Assembly (NCBI GenBank): GCA_951799425.1
Contig: OX637406.1
Span: forward strand, 26,096,390 to 26,160,389
Source of the DNA: Ilex aquifolium
Lineage: Eukaryota > Streptophyta > Magnoliopsida > Aquifoliales > Aquifoliaceae
Direction of reading: 5' to 3'
Length of the DNA: 64,000 bases
Shown here piece after piece: positions 49,425-61,069 of this stretch. The position numbers and the translations under genes were made by a program. The notes below the pieces were generated by a model. That model did not search any database, was not told the DNA's origin, and was given only the letters and a program-made list of their open reading frames with translations. Each line of letters starts with the position of its first letter. Positions within the stretch are counted from its first letter, which is position 1.

Positions 49425-50819
49425 TATGCTTTATGATATATTAGCATTATGATGATCATGGAAATTGTATGCATGTGATATAGTTTGCCATGATAGATGT
49501 TGACATTGTTAGGGATAATGGTAATTTTACACATATGATAGAAATTGCCATGAAATATGTTGATATGGGTTAAATTGTCCATATGGCATTCATTACATAT
49601 GAGACATGACATTGACATGCAATGGAACATTACATTGCATTATTGCATAGTGGGCATGGTGTTGGCATCACATTCATGGGCTTTATGCATGAGTGTGGGT
49701 GTATGGGTGCATGGTTTAATCAACACCTTACTTGGTGCTTGATGGATGGGCTTGAGAAAGTTGGATTGGACATCCGACTAAGTCGCACGGTTACATGTAT
49801 GGAAAAAAACTTGTGTCGGGTATAGCAAGAAGGGCTAGATACTCCCCTCGGGTGCAAAACCCGGCTACTTGGTTCACACACTCCCCTGAGGTGAAATTCC
49901 GGAAAAGTGTGATGGTGTACGGAACCGGCGATTGTGATACCAAAATCCGTTGCCCAACAAAGACACGAGATTTTATTTTTTAAAACACCCATTCAATGGG
50001 TAGTATCCATTAATGATTTGGTTTTATAAAAACATAACTTTTACTTCAAACAATCATTGGATGAATTTTCGTCAAATGACGGTTTCATTGCACAAATGCA
50101 TTGCATTGTGTTGTGGGAGTCGGTGAGGGCTCGGGTTAAAGTGCATGAGGGGGTCTCATCTCATTTCATGGCATGACAGAGAATTCCTATCATGGGATGC
50201 ATATTCTTGATTGGAATGCGTGAATGGATAAATGTGTTGATTGTTGCATGTATACATTCCAAGTGCATCTAGGATGGGGAGTAGCCTTTGTAGGGAATAC
50301 TCTATTGAGCGTGGCTCACCCTATACGGGAAAATATTTTAGGTGTGGGCTATACACCGGTGGATGGCTCTCATTCGGGGCCTCAAGGGTGAAGAGAGGCC
50401 GACTTGTGGCCTTTAACCTTGGTTTTTGTAAAACTTTTGTTAAAATAAAGATTTGGGCATGTAATATATGTAAAAGAATTGTAATCGAACTGTTATGAAC
50501 TATTTTTAATATAATCTTACATGTTTTTATATGAGTATAGATAAATGGACCCGGTGTGGTCATTGTTTACTCATAAATGGACCCGGTGGGGTTAATGTTG
50601 TATATTGGACCTCGGATGGGTCATGTAATTGTAGCTTGCACAGGTTGTGTTTTGGGTAGAGCTTCCCGTGCGAAGGAGACTCTGTCCGAATTTTGTTAAA
50701 TTATGGATCCCGATAAATGGGGCATAATGGCGTGATATCGAGTTACATGATATACACGAGTATTCCGCGGGTTGATGGGTGATCAACAGACCCCCGAATT
50801 TTTGGGGCGTCACAAGGGG

Positions 50820-51316
50820 TCTTAATGTCATCGTTGCAACGCATTTGTTGTTGTTGAGTTAAATAAACGGTAGTCAAATAATAAGCGAATGGAGGGCCCA
50901 TTCTGGACTAATTATAAACCATAATCCCGATGCGTTGACGTTGTTATGAATGAGTTTATGTCTTAAGAGAACTAGTGGTCATGAGTCCAAAGCCAAACCA
51001 AGTTCCAAATATTGACTCGTTTAGGGATCCCAACCATTATCCCGTTGTTTCACCGTCGAGCTATTAAAGATCGACTGGATCCAACGCTTGTTAAGTTTTA
51101 TTGTTCACTATTTAGTTTATCAAGCATAATCTTAGTTTGGCTATCCTACTAAAATTAAATGGATCTTTGTGCAATTTTAAATATATCAGGGGATGTTGTG
51201 TCATTTGATCAAAGTCAGGGATGCGGGAGAAATTTATCCCATTTTTGACGTTGTTTAGCAATAGTAACAATTAGATTAAATGGTGTTGATTATTTTTTTA
51301 TTTTTGAAAAATACTA
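50820..51316. other. Unassigned stretch, no gene seen
   Basis: Before the solo LTR inserted, this was continuous with the sequence ending at 46822. AT-rich, no open frame of note and no recognised repeat. Confidence 0.5.
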
Positions 51317-51575
51317 TGTGTTAAAAACTAAAGAAATATAGGGAGTATAGAATTGCAAAAGACGAGAATATAAAAATGCTAGAGAATTGGTCTTCTCAAT
51401 TTTTGTATCTCATTATGGTGAAGACCTCATATTATAGGTCTCCAATCATAATGGTCATCAAATACAAAATTAACTTTGGGTAATCAAATGGTGGGGATTA
51501 TAATAATACCTATTTACTTGGTATAGTAATTGGTAGGTTAGGGGTAATTGGTATAGTAATGTAATATTTATAATA
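51317..51575 (-). repeat. Copia 3' LTR
   Basis: About 259 bp, ending (plus strand) at taatatttataata before ctccccctt. Its first ~140 bases match 55091-55227 with scattered differences. Confidence 0.8.
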
Positions 51576-52099
51576 CTCCCCCTTAGATGACCACTATACT
51601 AAGATAATATGTCTCGTTAAAACCTTGCTAAAAAACCCCTATGGGAAAAAACCCAACAAAGGAAAAGAGTACATATTCAAATGAATTTTATAATAGCATT
51701 GGACACATTGATGCTGCCTCAGTAAAACCTTGTTAGAAAAACCCAATGGGACAAAACCTAGATTAAGACAAAAGAGTGCAATGTGCATATTGTCCTCTAT
51801 CTTGATGTGGATACTCCACTTAATGAAATTCTCCCCTTGATAAGAAATCTATTGGATTGGTCATAAACCCAACGCATTCCAATGTCATATACCCATTTAT
51901 TAAACATTGATGATGGTAAAACTTTATTGAATATATATGTAAGATTGTCATTAGATTGTATCTGATTTATTTCAATTTCATGACTCTACTGGAGTTCATG
52001 AGTGTAGAAGAAATTTGACAAAAAATGCTTAGTTCTATCACCTTTGATAAACCTTCTTTTAATTTTTGTAATACAAGCAGCGTTATTTTCATATGAGGT

Positions 52100-54060
52100 T
52101 GTTGGTGAATCTATAATCAAAAGTAGTCTGCAAGTATCTGGGATGTGATGGACTACAGACCTTAGTCATACACATTCATGACTTGCTTCATGGAGTGCAA
52201 GTATTTCAAAATGATTAGAAGATGTAGCAATTAAGTCTACTTAGAAGATTTCCATGAAATCATTGTATCACCAAATGTGAACACATACGCAGTTTTCTGA
52301 ACGAGCCTTGTGGGGGTCTGATAGTTATCCAGAATCTGCAGATCCTACTAAATGTAGACCATTGAATTATTGTTTTGAGTATAACAAGCCCAAATATGTA
52401 GTTCCACGGAGGTAGTGTAGGTAATCTTTTATGTCATTTCAATGTCTTCAAGTTGGTGCAGAACTAAATTTTGCCAACAAGGTGACTGTAAATGCTATAT
52501 TAGGCCTAGAACATTGTGCTAAGTATAAAAAAACACATATTGCACTTACGTATGCTACTTCATGACCAAGAAGCATTTCATTATCCTCTTTAGGACAAAA
52601 GGGATCCTTATTAACACATAGGGATCGGACGACTATTGGAGTACTCAATGAATATGTTTTATCGATGTTAAACCGCTTCAGGACCTTTTCGGTGTAGGTT
52701 GTTTGATGAATAAAAACTCCATTTAATGTATCCTCGATCTGCAAGCCGAGACAATACTATGTTTTCCCGATATCTTTCATCTTAAATTCTTTTTTCAAAT
52801 ATTCAAAAACTTTTACTAACTCTTGAGGAGTTCTAATTAGATTAGTATCATCAACATATACTACAAGGATGACAAATTCAACTTCTGATTTCTTAATAAA
52901 TATACATTGGCATATGGGATTGTTAACATACCATTCCTTTACCAAGTACTCACTAAGACGATTATACCACATTCTTCCATAATTGAATACATGTTTCGTG
53001 ATTTTTGATGTATTTGCTTCTGGCAATTGCAATACTTCAAGGACTTTCATATAAATATTAGTATCTAACTTTTCATAAAAATATGCAATAATGACATTCA
53101 TAAGACGCACGTCCAGTCCTTCTGAGACTACTAGACTACTAAGATACCGAAATGTTTTTGCATCCATTACGGGTGAGTATGTTTCTTCATAAATAATCTC
53201 ATATCTCTGCAGGAACCCTTGCATTACTAGATGTACTCTATGCCGCATATTTACTTTTTATTTTCATATAAATACTCACTTATATCCAATAGGCTTTACA
53301 TGTTAAAGTGTTGGACTATGGGTCCAATTTAACAACTTTCGATGTTTTAGAACTACAGGTCTATATTTACATCTTCAGGTATATTTCACTTGGGTCCAAA
53401 TATGTCATATTCATCTATTATGAATGGTTCAATGTAAATCATCTTTTAAGATTTTAGTAGCTACTACAAAAGGAAAGACATCATTAATGACAATTTTTAT
53501 GTGATCACACATCTCTCCTATGCATGCATTGTTGACTAGAAATTTTTCATTTGTAGATATTTGCCTCTCTTTAAGAGATATGTATTTTCAGGGAATTTTT
53601 CCTTTTCAAAGGATATTATTTGAGATGATGTGGGACATTTTTTTTTTCCACTTCAACAACTTCTTCATGAGTTGTATGTAGCTTTCCTTTTAATCTCCTC
53701 TTCCAGGAAGTTAAATCTTTTGAACCTATGAGTCAACCACACTTTAAGTGTGTAAGAAAGTTCATGCTATTTTTCAGATAGCAGATTTCCTCCCCTAACG
53801 GCGGGAAGAGTGTCTCATTTTTCTTTTGTAAGTACATAACTTGTTGAGATCTCACTATTTTCAGGTACCTTTGCTTTACTAATTTTGGACTGATCAGTAT
53901 TTCTGTTGCCTCATTTGTAGGTGTGGCCTCTTTGGGAGTGCCAACTTCTTTGTACAACTTTCATTGTATCTTTTTATTTGGTCTCTTCGGGAGTGTAAAC
54001 TTTCGAAGTATTTTTCATTGTCTCTTCCTCTTCTAGGGAATCTTGTTTGTTTATGACGAG
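52100..54060 (-). pseudogene. Ty1/copia pol remnants (fossil)
   Basis: Reading leftward are hinge/integrase-end remnants about 54060-53300, then reverse transcriptase about 53248-52448 with ETYSPVMDAKTFRYL, RMWYNRLSEYL and VYVDDTNLI. The TEKVLKRFNIDK and CSRPNIAFTV segments follow, then weak RNase H remnants to about 52100. These motifs are diagnostic of Ty1/copia. It is broken at many places. Confidence 0.87.
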
Positions 54061-55090
54061 TCTTTTACGCTTCAAACGTAATCTAGATAAATTTATTCCA
54101 TAATGAAAGAAACAAATATTTATCTTATATATTCATATGCTATAAAAGAATAATAATGTTGAGTCTTTAATAAGATCTAATGTATTGCAAATACTCTATT
54201 AAGTATTGAAGGCGCTAGAAATTCTTAAATTAAAAGTAAACATGAAATGTAATACTAACATAAATTTCACACAATTTAGACTTCGAGTATTCTTTTAAAT
54301 AGAGATTCAAAAATAATTCAACTCTTATAACTTTGATTCTCTGATAGTATTAACTCAAGTCACTAAGACTTGAAATAAAGTTCAACTTGACAAAATACAA
54401 AACTCACACGAAATAGCTCATAGTAATAAACGAGTCAATGAAATTTGTTTACTTCAATAATTTACACATATATTTGACCCATAGAGATATATATTAACAT
54501 CTTTATATTTAAAACAATATATTTATATTTAGCAGCAATAATTGGCATTTATCAACCTTGGACTTGTTAATAACATCATATATTAAGGGAATGGTTTGAT
54601 AACCAATTTATGTTGTGAATATGCAGTATATGGATAATTACTTGCCAAAATAATCTCCTGATTTTGTGGTAGTCTTATGTGAGTTCACAATGATTTAAAT
54701 TTGATATCAAATATCCAATATGAGCATGTCAAAGAATAAAAACTGTGGAACGGATCACTTCAGGTGCATCAAATATATGGGTATTTTACCACAAAGTAAT
54801 CAACTTTATTCTTTAAGAATATGGTGGTGAAGGATAATGATTGTATTTGTGCGATCCTTTAGGGATGCTTAGTTTCCTTATGTAATTGAATCTTCAAGAT
54901 TTATAACATCAAGGTGGATCTCATCAAGGATATGATAGAAGTAGTTTTGACTCATAATATCAAGAGTAATTATATGATACCTCTAATGATTTCATCCTTG
55001 AAGTATTAATGTTCAGTATCTTCAAGTGGCAAGAGAACATCAACAAATGTTTTAGTCATCTCTTTTCTGGCTAGAACTTTGTGCTAATAA
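54061..55090. other. AT-rich interior of copia element, nothing recognisable
   Basis: By position this would be the gag end of the element, but no domain or open frame of use is visible. Confidence 0.5.
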
Positions 55091-55227
55091 TGTGTTAAAA
55101 ACTAAAGAAAGATAGGGATTATAGAATTGCAAAGAGACAAGAGAATATTAAAATACTAGAGAATTGGTCTTCTCAACTTGTGTATCTCATTATGGTGAAG
55201 ACCTCATTTTATAGGCCTCCAATCATA
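55091..55227 (-). repeat. Copia 5' LTR, partial match
   Basis: Matches the first part of 51317-51575. The similarity ends where the SINE-like repeat begins. Confidence 0.78.
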
Positions 55228-55425
55228 AACCAAACTAAACCAAACCAAACTAGATGTTATGTCTCAATCATTTGAGGTCGGCTAAATGAGTCCATCTTTG
55301 CCATTCATTTTGGTCATGCACTATACCTCATTTAAGTTAAATATTTTTATATCTTCTCTTATTATTTCGTTCAATGTTAATTTAGGTCTATGCTTGATGG
55401 TTTTTCCCAACCTCTAAACACGAAT
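55228..55425 (+). repeat. Dispersed SINE-like repeat (Au-like)
   Basis: It has a caaac(t/c)aaac run, then atgtctcaatcatttgaggtcggctaaatg and a downstream TTATTTCGTTCAATGTTAATTTAGGTCTA-like part. I know the phrase ggtcggcta-atg-atcc from Au-type plant SINEs. No A or B box is clear here and the ends are approximate. Confidence 0.4.
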
Positions 55426-55462
55426 CCGAATTATGTGTATATGGCTTATAGAAATTGGTGAG

Positions 55463-56965
55463 TGTCACTCTTCCTCAGGTTCAATGCAAGAAATGGGAAA
55501 AATCTTGTGGATGAACAAAAATGTATGTGTGCAAAAGTGCTCCCCAAGCGTATTGGGTATTCCAAGGTCGTCTCCTCAGGGAAAGAAAGGCCAAATGCTT
55601 TTGAAGGGTGATTTGTAAAGAAATGAAAATTGGAAAATCTTGTGAATTGTGTTTTGGTGAGTTGTGTTTTGAGAAATATGCAAGAATACAAGGTTGGCTA
55701 ATCCATAGAGGTCATACCAATAGGAATTCCAAATCGACTCAATTCATTCAACCAATGGTGTCTCGGTGTTTGATTGATTCGTAGGAAGTGAGGGACTAAT
55801 GTGGTTGTGTTGGACAAAAGCATACCCTGTGACAATTCTACGGTATATCAAGATCCCACAACCATGTCTGCACTCAACCTAGTCAAACCAAACACTTTAC
55901 ACTATGAGGAAGAACAAAAGAGAGCCGATTTCACATACCAAAAAGGAAATTTCCCTTGGATTAGCCAACTAAAAGTTTAGCTACTCATAGTAAAGGTAAG
56001 AACAAACATAATATAAAGACACGTGGCAGTGAAATGAAACATGAAACTTTTATTGATGCAAGAAAAGGTTTAAACTACAAGAGCAAAGTCATTCATATCC
56101 AAAATACAAAGCTTGAAGAGGAAATACCCAAATGTAGAAATGAAAATGCAAGAACACTTAGCTAAGCTTGATTACAACTTGAATAAAAGAGATTAGAGTG
56201 TAAGAGGGAAATATTACAAGTAAAATAAAGCTTACTACAATGAAAATGGTGAAAGAAATGTAAAAACCCAATCTTTCTCTCTCTAAAACTTCATTTTCAA
56301 CCTTGGAGCTTCTCTCTCTAAAAGCATGTAAAAACTGAATAATGGTGTAAGAATCCCTTAATTTCGTCCATCCTCTCTTCCTTAGCATGTGTGAACTAAA
56401 TTGGAATGATTGAAGAGTGGTTGGACACTTGAACAAGCAATTTCGGTACAAGCATGCTCCTCCCATGCTTTCCCAACCACTCCACTCCTCTTCTCTCTCT
56501 TACTACTCCCCTCTATATTACTTCAAATCTGACTTTATGGGTTAGGAGAGCATCATGGGGTGTCAAACATGTCAAGATATGGTTTGGAGGACAAGATTTG
56601 GGCCCCCGGAGTAGGTGGAGTCGTGTGAACAGGTGTCTGACAAATCTGGGCAAAACCTACCGGTAGGTCTTGACTGACTTCTACCGGTAGATCTTGGTTG
56701 ACTTCTACTGATGGGTTTTGTCCTGCTTTGGATTTTCCTTGGTTCCTTGAGGTCCCGAGCCATCCGTTAAGCGGGTCCTTCTTTCTCATTAACTTTGAGC
56801 ACTTGATGGGATGCTTTATACATGACCTTACCTGCTCTTTACCAACAATCACACAAATCTCCATTAATTGTGAATTTGAAACCATTTCCCCCAATTTTCA
56901 CCACAAAAACAAGTACTATGGGTGCAATAGAGATGCATGATGTGCAATATTATGTACTCGTCACA
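55463..56965 (-). repeat. Athila 3' LTR (left limit approximate)
   Basis: On the minus strand it opens TGTGACGAG after the polypurine tract and probably ends GAGTGACA at 55463, 1.5 kb. Near that end is gacgaccttggaatacccaa (minus), a phrase I know from Athila LTR ends. Two perfect CTACCGGTAG-type palindromes lie at 56655-56690. Confidence 0.75.
56646..56720 (-). repeat. CTACCGGTAG palindromes in Athila LTR
   Basis: Palindromes acctaccggtaggt at 56655-56668 and ctaccggtag at 56681-56690, and a weak third copy. The left flank tctgggcaaaacctaccggt is identical to that at 58900-58919. Confidence 0.9.
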
Positions 56966-56973
56966 CCCCCCAA
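56966..56973 (-). other. Athila polypurine tract
   Basis: On the minus strand ttgggggg lies directly before TGTGACGAG, preceded by caaaactcaag. Confidence 0.8.
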
Positions 56974-57279
56974 CTTGAGTTTTGCTAGTCCCTAGCAAAC
57001 TTTAATTTCAAACTACACTGCATAAAAAAAAAATTCCATTCATATTAAACATTTCACAAATCAACAAAATACTCAAATCATAATGCAATTATGTAAATGA
57101 ACTCGGGGCAAAATGAAACAAACAAAATGTGGTTCTTTCATTCATAATTTCACAAGGTTCAGCACAAAGATCTTAAAACAAAAACGCCTGTGATCCTAGG
57201 GACTCTTCTATTAGGTCGACTACCACTAAACCACTATGTACAATCAACCAAAAACAATAAAACTGAGGGTAAGCTCTCT

Positions 57280-58631
57280 CTACTCCTCCGCGTCATCACC
57301 AGACTCATCATTATCCCCCTCATCATCGTCTGCCTTCTCGTCATCGAATTCCTCATCATCAGACTCCTCCACCTTTAAAACAGTCGAGCCCGTGGGGGCA
57401 GAAGTGGATGGCCCCGAGGTGGAAGGTGGTGGCATCTCAGGAAGAGGCTCTCCTAGGAAAGTCCTCTCAAAGATCCTGGTGACCATCAGCGTTAGCAACT
57501 GCATAGTCCCACTGAAGTCATCCAACCTTCCCTCGATCGCATCAAGGTGCTGAGGGACCATGCGAGGTGGGATAGCAGTGAATGGCTCAGAGGTGGAAGG
57601 TCCAGCTGTAGGTGGCTCGGCTCTCGGTGGCCTGGCTTTCTCTTCCCTTTGTGCAGGCCCTCCTATCATAGCCGACCTCTTCATGTTGCTGGACTTGCCT
57701 ATGTCGCCAAACTCCAAAGGAAGGGTCACATCGGTGGCGCTGCCATTCACCTTGTTATGGCTGTAGATCTTTGTGACAAGGTAGGCGTAAGGAAGATTCA
57801 CCTTTGACTTATTAGCCTGGGCGTATTCCTTCATCACCTCCCAAATCATGAAAGAAATGTCCATCCTCTTGCCCGACATGAAAGCATGGAGACGGGCTAG
57901 CTTCTCCTCCCCCGAAGTCTTCTCCGCACTCCAAGGTAACAAATTGTATTGAAGCACTTTGTTCATTACCCAGTAAGAATGCTTGAGTGCCCCAACTTGG
58001 TTTTTTCCCTTAAACTATGCCAGGTCCTCTTACATCAAACTTTCATATTCTTGGAGTGACTTCCTCCCATGGATGTTATGAGGATAGACCGTGGTGTTGG
58101 GAGGAGGTCTCTAGTAATGCAATGCCTCCGCAATGACTCCTGGGGTGATCTCCATCACCTTTCCTCTCACATTGGTCTTCAACAAAAACACGTCCTCATC
58201 CACCACCCCTAGCTTGTGATAAAACTCCCTACACATGGGAAGCACAAACCCCCCCCCCCCCCCACGGGCTCAAACTAAACATTAATGCCATGGCCCTCTA
58301 TCACTCGGACCATGTCATCGTTTGGCCTGAGGGTGGGCATATTTACCTGTCGCTTACACATTACATTTTTCCCCTTTATACTTTTCGTGCAAGCGCCATT
58401 TTTTTGCTTCTTCCTTTGTTCCCCACCACTGGGACCTGCCTCCCCAGTCCTTTTGCGGGATCCAATTCCCGCGGGTGGTGGAGAGCCGGGGCCCGTTTGC
58501 TTGGTAAGAGCCATAACAATAAAAAATGCCCCTAGGGCAACAAAAGGCAACAACCAACACCATACTACATCAAAAATATCAAAGGATGCATGAGAAGACT
58601 TATCCAATCGTGTCATTCCTCCAATTTCCAA
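57280..58631 (-). pseudogene. Athila extra ORF region 3' of pol (plant transposon domain type, fossil)
   Basis: The N-terminal part carries MALTKQTGPGSPPPAG near 58514-58467 and basic KRK-like stretches. The middle (about 58250-57750) carries FYHKLGVVDEDVFLLK-like and MSGKRMDISFMIWEVM sequence, which I recall from the putative plant transposon protein domain often found in Athila elements. The C-terminal part is Pro/Ser/Thr-rich and ends in a strongly acidic tail (ESDDEEFDDEKADDDEGDND). Function is unknown, and it is sometimes called env-like by position only. It is broken in a few places. A run of 15 C lies at 58249-58263. Confidence 0.65.
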
Positions 58632-58899
58632 GCTTTGGGTGAAAATCGAGGTTGTTGATGGTTTGGTGATGCTTTGTGAAGGAAAGAAGGGTTTTTTGTG
58701 GAGTAGAGGTCAAGGAAATGAGGAGTAATCGCTGTGAAAAAACTTGGGAAAGATAATCAGGTGATTTGATGAATGCCCAAAGGTTCTTCGAGTACTTGGA
58801 GGATTTTGAGAGAGGGGAGAAGGTTTTTTAGGTTGAGATGATTGAGGAAAGTGAAGGGTTTCACCGAATTTTTGGGTTAAAAACCCTCATTTTTGGGTT

Positions 58900-59000
58900 T
58901 CTGGGCAAAACCTACCGGTAGATCGTCAAAACCCTACCGGTAAAATAGTGCACTAGAAAATTTCTACTGGTAGTTTTTTGCCATCTTCAACCGGTAGGTT
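58900..59000 (-). repeat. CTACCGGTAG palindrome array in Athila internal region
   Basis: Palindromes or near-palindromes at 58911-58922, 58933-58942, 58964-58973 and 58989-59000. The spacer agtgcactagaaaatttcta resembles spacers in the array at 17901-18091. Confidence 0.88.
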
Positions 59001-60840
59001 TCAACTTTTTGCAAAAATTTCCCTACGCTCTCGTCCTCACCCCCACTCAAATTTTATTTGACTCCGACAAATTCTAATGACCTATTTACTATCTTAACTT
59101 CACAAAAAACATGATTCATGCTAGTGAACCACAATGTGTGACCATGCCCAAATTCATTTACAAAATTGCAATGCGATTTGAGTTTTGACGCTTTCGAAAC
59201 AAATGACATGGAATTATAAATTCAACAAAATAAACACCCAATATGTAAAGCACACACTAAAATACAAAAGGCATTTCTCTTCCTTTCTCATATCTAAAAT
59301 TTGAGCAATATTCCCCTATCCTCCTAGCTCAGGATTGCCTGACACAATTTTTCAAACACCCGAACCAATCACACATGAGTCTCATCATAGCTTTAAATGC
59401 TATTCTAGAGTATACACCTACACATTTATTTTCAAACTAGTGTGTGCGAAATGAACATGTAATTTAAGCATTTACTCAATGGAATCTACATTCATTTAGC
59501 TATCCAAATTCAGCTTTGATGCAATTCTCACCAAGGGTTTCTCTAAAAAATGAATAACTTTATGATTATTCTGGCAAGCTCTCCATGTGTATATGTGAGA
59601 TAAAATCTTGTGCACAAACTAAAATGCTCACATATAATCCAAAAATGATGTGTATGCATAACAATTGAAACGACATTGGCATAATCTCATGAATGGAATG
59701 TTAGAGCACTAGATAGCAAAATCAACTTTTCTTCTCATTTAAAATGTGCTCTCACTATGCTTTCTCTAGATCATTTAAGGCTTTCATGGGTTGTAATGAG
59801 GCATTGGGATGATATTTGGGCTAAGTGAAATGAAGGGTAGTGGGAGACAAAAAGGGTTATTGCGAGGGCTTGACCTTTATTATCAAAAATCTCTTTTTTG
59901 TGGAATTTTCAACTTTACACATTCACTTCACTTTTTTTCTCTGTTTCTTCTTCTTTCCTCAACTTTTTTCTTCTCTTTTCTTTTTTAGCCCCCTTTTTCT
60001 CCTTTTTTCTTGGATTTTTCTCTTCTTTTTCATTCAAAATTTGAATTCAGCGTCATTCATCCCTTTATTGGGTTTCCTCACCACATTTTCTTTTCTTCAT
60101 AATTAATCACGGTTAGTCTCAGAAACAACCAAGGAGTGGTAATAATAATCATTTTGCACTAGCTTAGTAAAATGTGTGGCATGGAAACGAATTTTCAAAT
60201 AAGGCTCAATCACGGCACAAGGGATAATTTTTTCACAAGAAAAAGGCTAAGGCTCAACGCAATTCAAAGATGGCCTAAGATCCTCTCTAGATAAGCATGG
60301 GGAAGCATATTGGCATTTCAAGACTAAGTCAATCAACTATCCACATGCACTCTAACCAAATCCAACATAATGAGATTATTGAACAGATTTTGAATTTGAA
60401 AAATTGTTCATTTGAGTAATTGTAAGTCCCCTCCAACAAGGATTGGCACTAAGGCTCACACGGTTACTTATTTCATCTCCACTATGCATGTCAAGCTCTA
60501 AAATGTGGATTCAATCCGTAAATTGTCGAAATTACACATTCAAAGTGCACTATGGTTGAGTTCGAAAGAAAACACATATGTAATACTTAGAAATAGAATA
60601 AATTTCTATGATGTACTCATGTGTTCAAAGTTCAAAATAAAGACCAAATTATCACTAAACTCATAACACTTTGAATAGGGGAATATGGTTCAACATTTAG
60701 ATATTTTCCACAAAAAATTTTAAAAATTTTCACATATTTTTCAACTATTCTATACAAAAAATTGGTAGAATATGTGAATGGTGCATTTCACCACAAAATA
60801 GTATTGTCAACAAAAATTGGTGTATCATACAAATGGTGCA
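59001..60840. other. Long non-coding stretch of the Athila element
   Basis: AT-rich, with a T/C-rich tract at about 59925-60040. No supported gene. Such spacers between pol and the downstream ORF are usual for Athila. Confidence 0.6.
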
Positions 60841-60844
60841 CCTC

Positions 60845-60890
60845 ACCCCTCAACTTGAACTATGCATTGTCCTCAATGCAACAAAAAAAA
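60845..60890 (-). other. Athila post-pol motif with polypurine-like tract
   Basis: On the minus strand tgcattgaggacaatgcata is followed by gttcaagttgaggggtgagg. I recall the cattgaggacaatg phrase plus a G-rich run from many Athila elements just after pol. It resembles the true tract at 56966 (ctcaagttggggggtgtgac). Confidence 0.65.
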
Positions 60891-61069
60891 TATTGAATGC
60901 AATGATGGACTTAAAAAGATAAGAAGGGTAAGAGAACACCTCACAATGAGCTTTGACAAAAACACCACTATTTGCAAATGTGCAGAAAGAACACTATGCA
61001 CAGATGAAAGTAAGTAGACAATTTAACTTGCAAAGTAAAGAATAAAGGAAAACAACTTTACACTAATAG

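Larger units (their letters stand above)
46828..50814 (+). repeat. Solo LTR, family A, with nested CACTA element
   Basis: TGTAAAACTC...GGCGTCACA flanked by AGGGG. Without the nested transposon and its duplication it is about 2440 bp. It carries TATAAATA at 47220-47227, the leader block to 47550 (PRIKVDLRDEGYA frame, caagaggtagggttt), and the block tattgagcgtggctcaccc near 50302. In place of the palindrome array it has diverged aaatggacccggtg repeats near 50547-50620. Confidence 0.92.
51317..55227 (-). mobile_element. Ty1/copia element, minus strand, broken, both LTRs traceable
   Basis: The left (3') LTR is 51317-51575. The right (5') LTR is 55091-55227 and is matched over only part of its length. 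Both open, on the plus strand, with tgtgttaaaaactaaaga and share ttggtcttctcaa and gtatctcattatggtgaagacctc. Next to the left LTR is an inverted polypurine tract (ctccccctt), and next to the right LTR is ttattagcac (minus), the usual copia leader. RT coding lies at 52448-53248. The element is shorter than usual and broken at many places. Confidence 0.85.

Noticed and set aside
57236-57807. Ser-rich plus-strand frames opposite the Athila extra ORF
   Set aside because: They mirror the acidic and Pro/Ser-rich codons of the minus-strand ORF.
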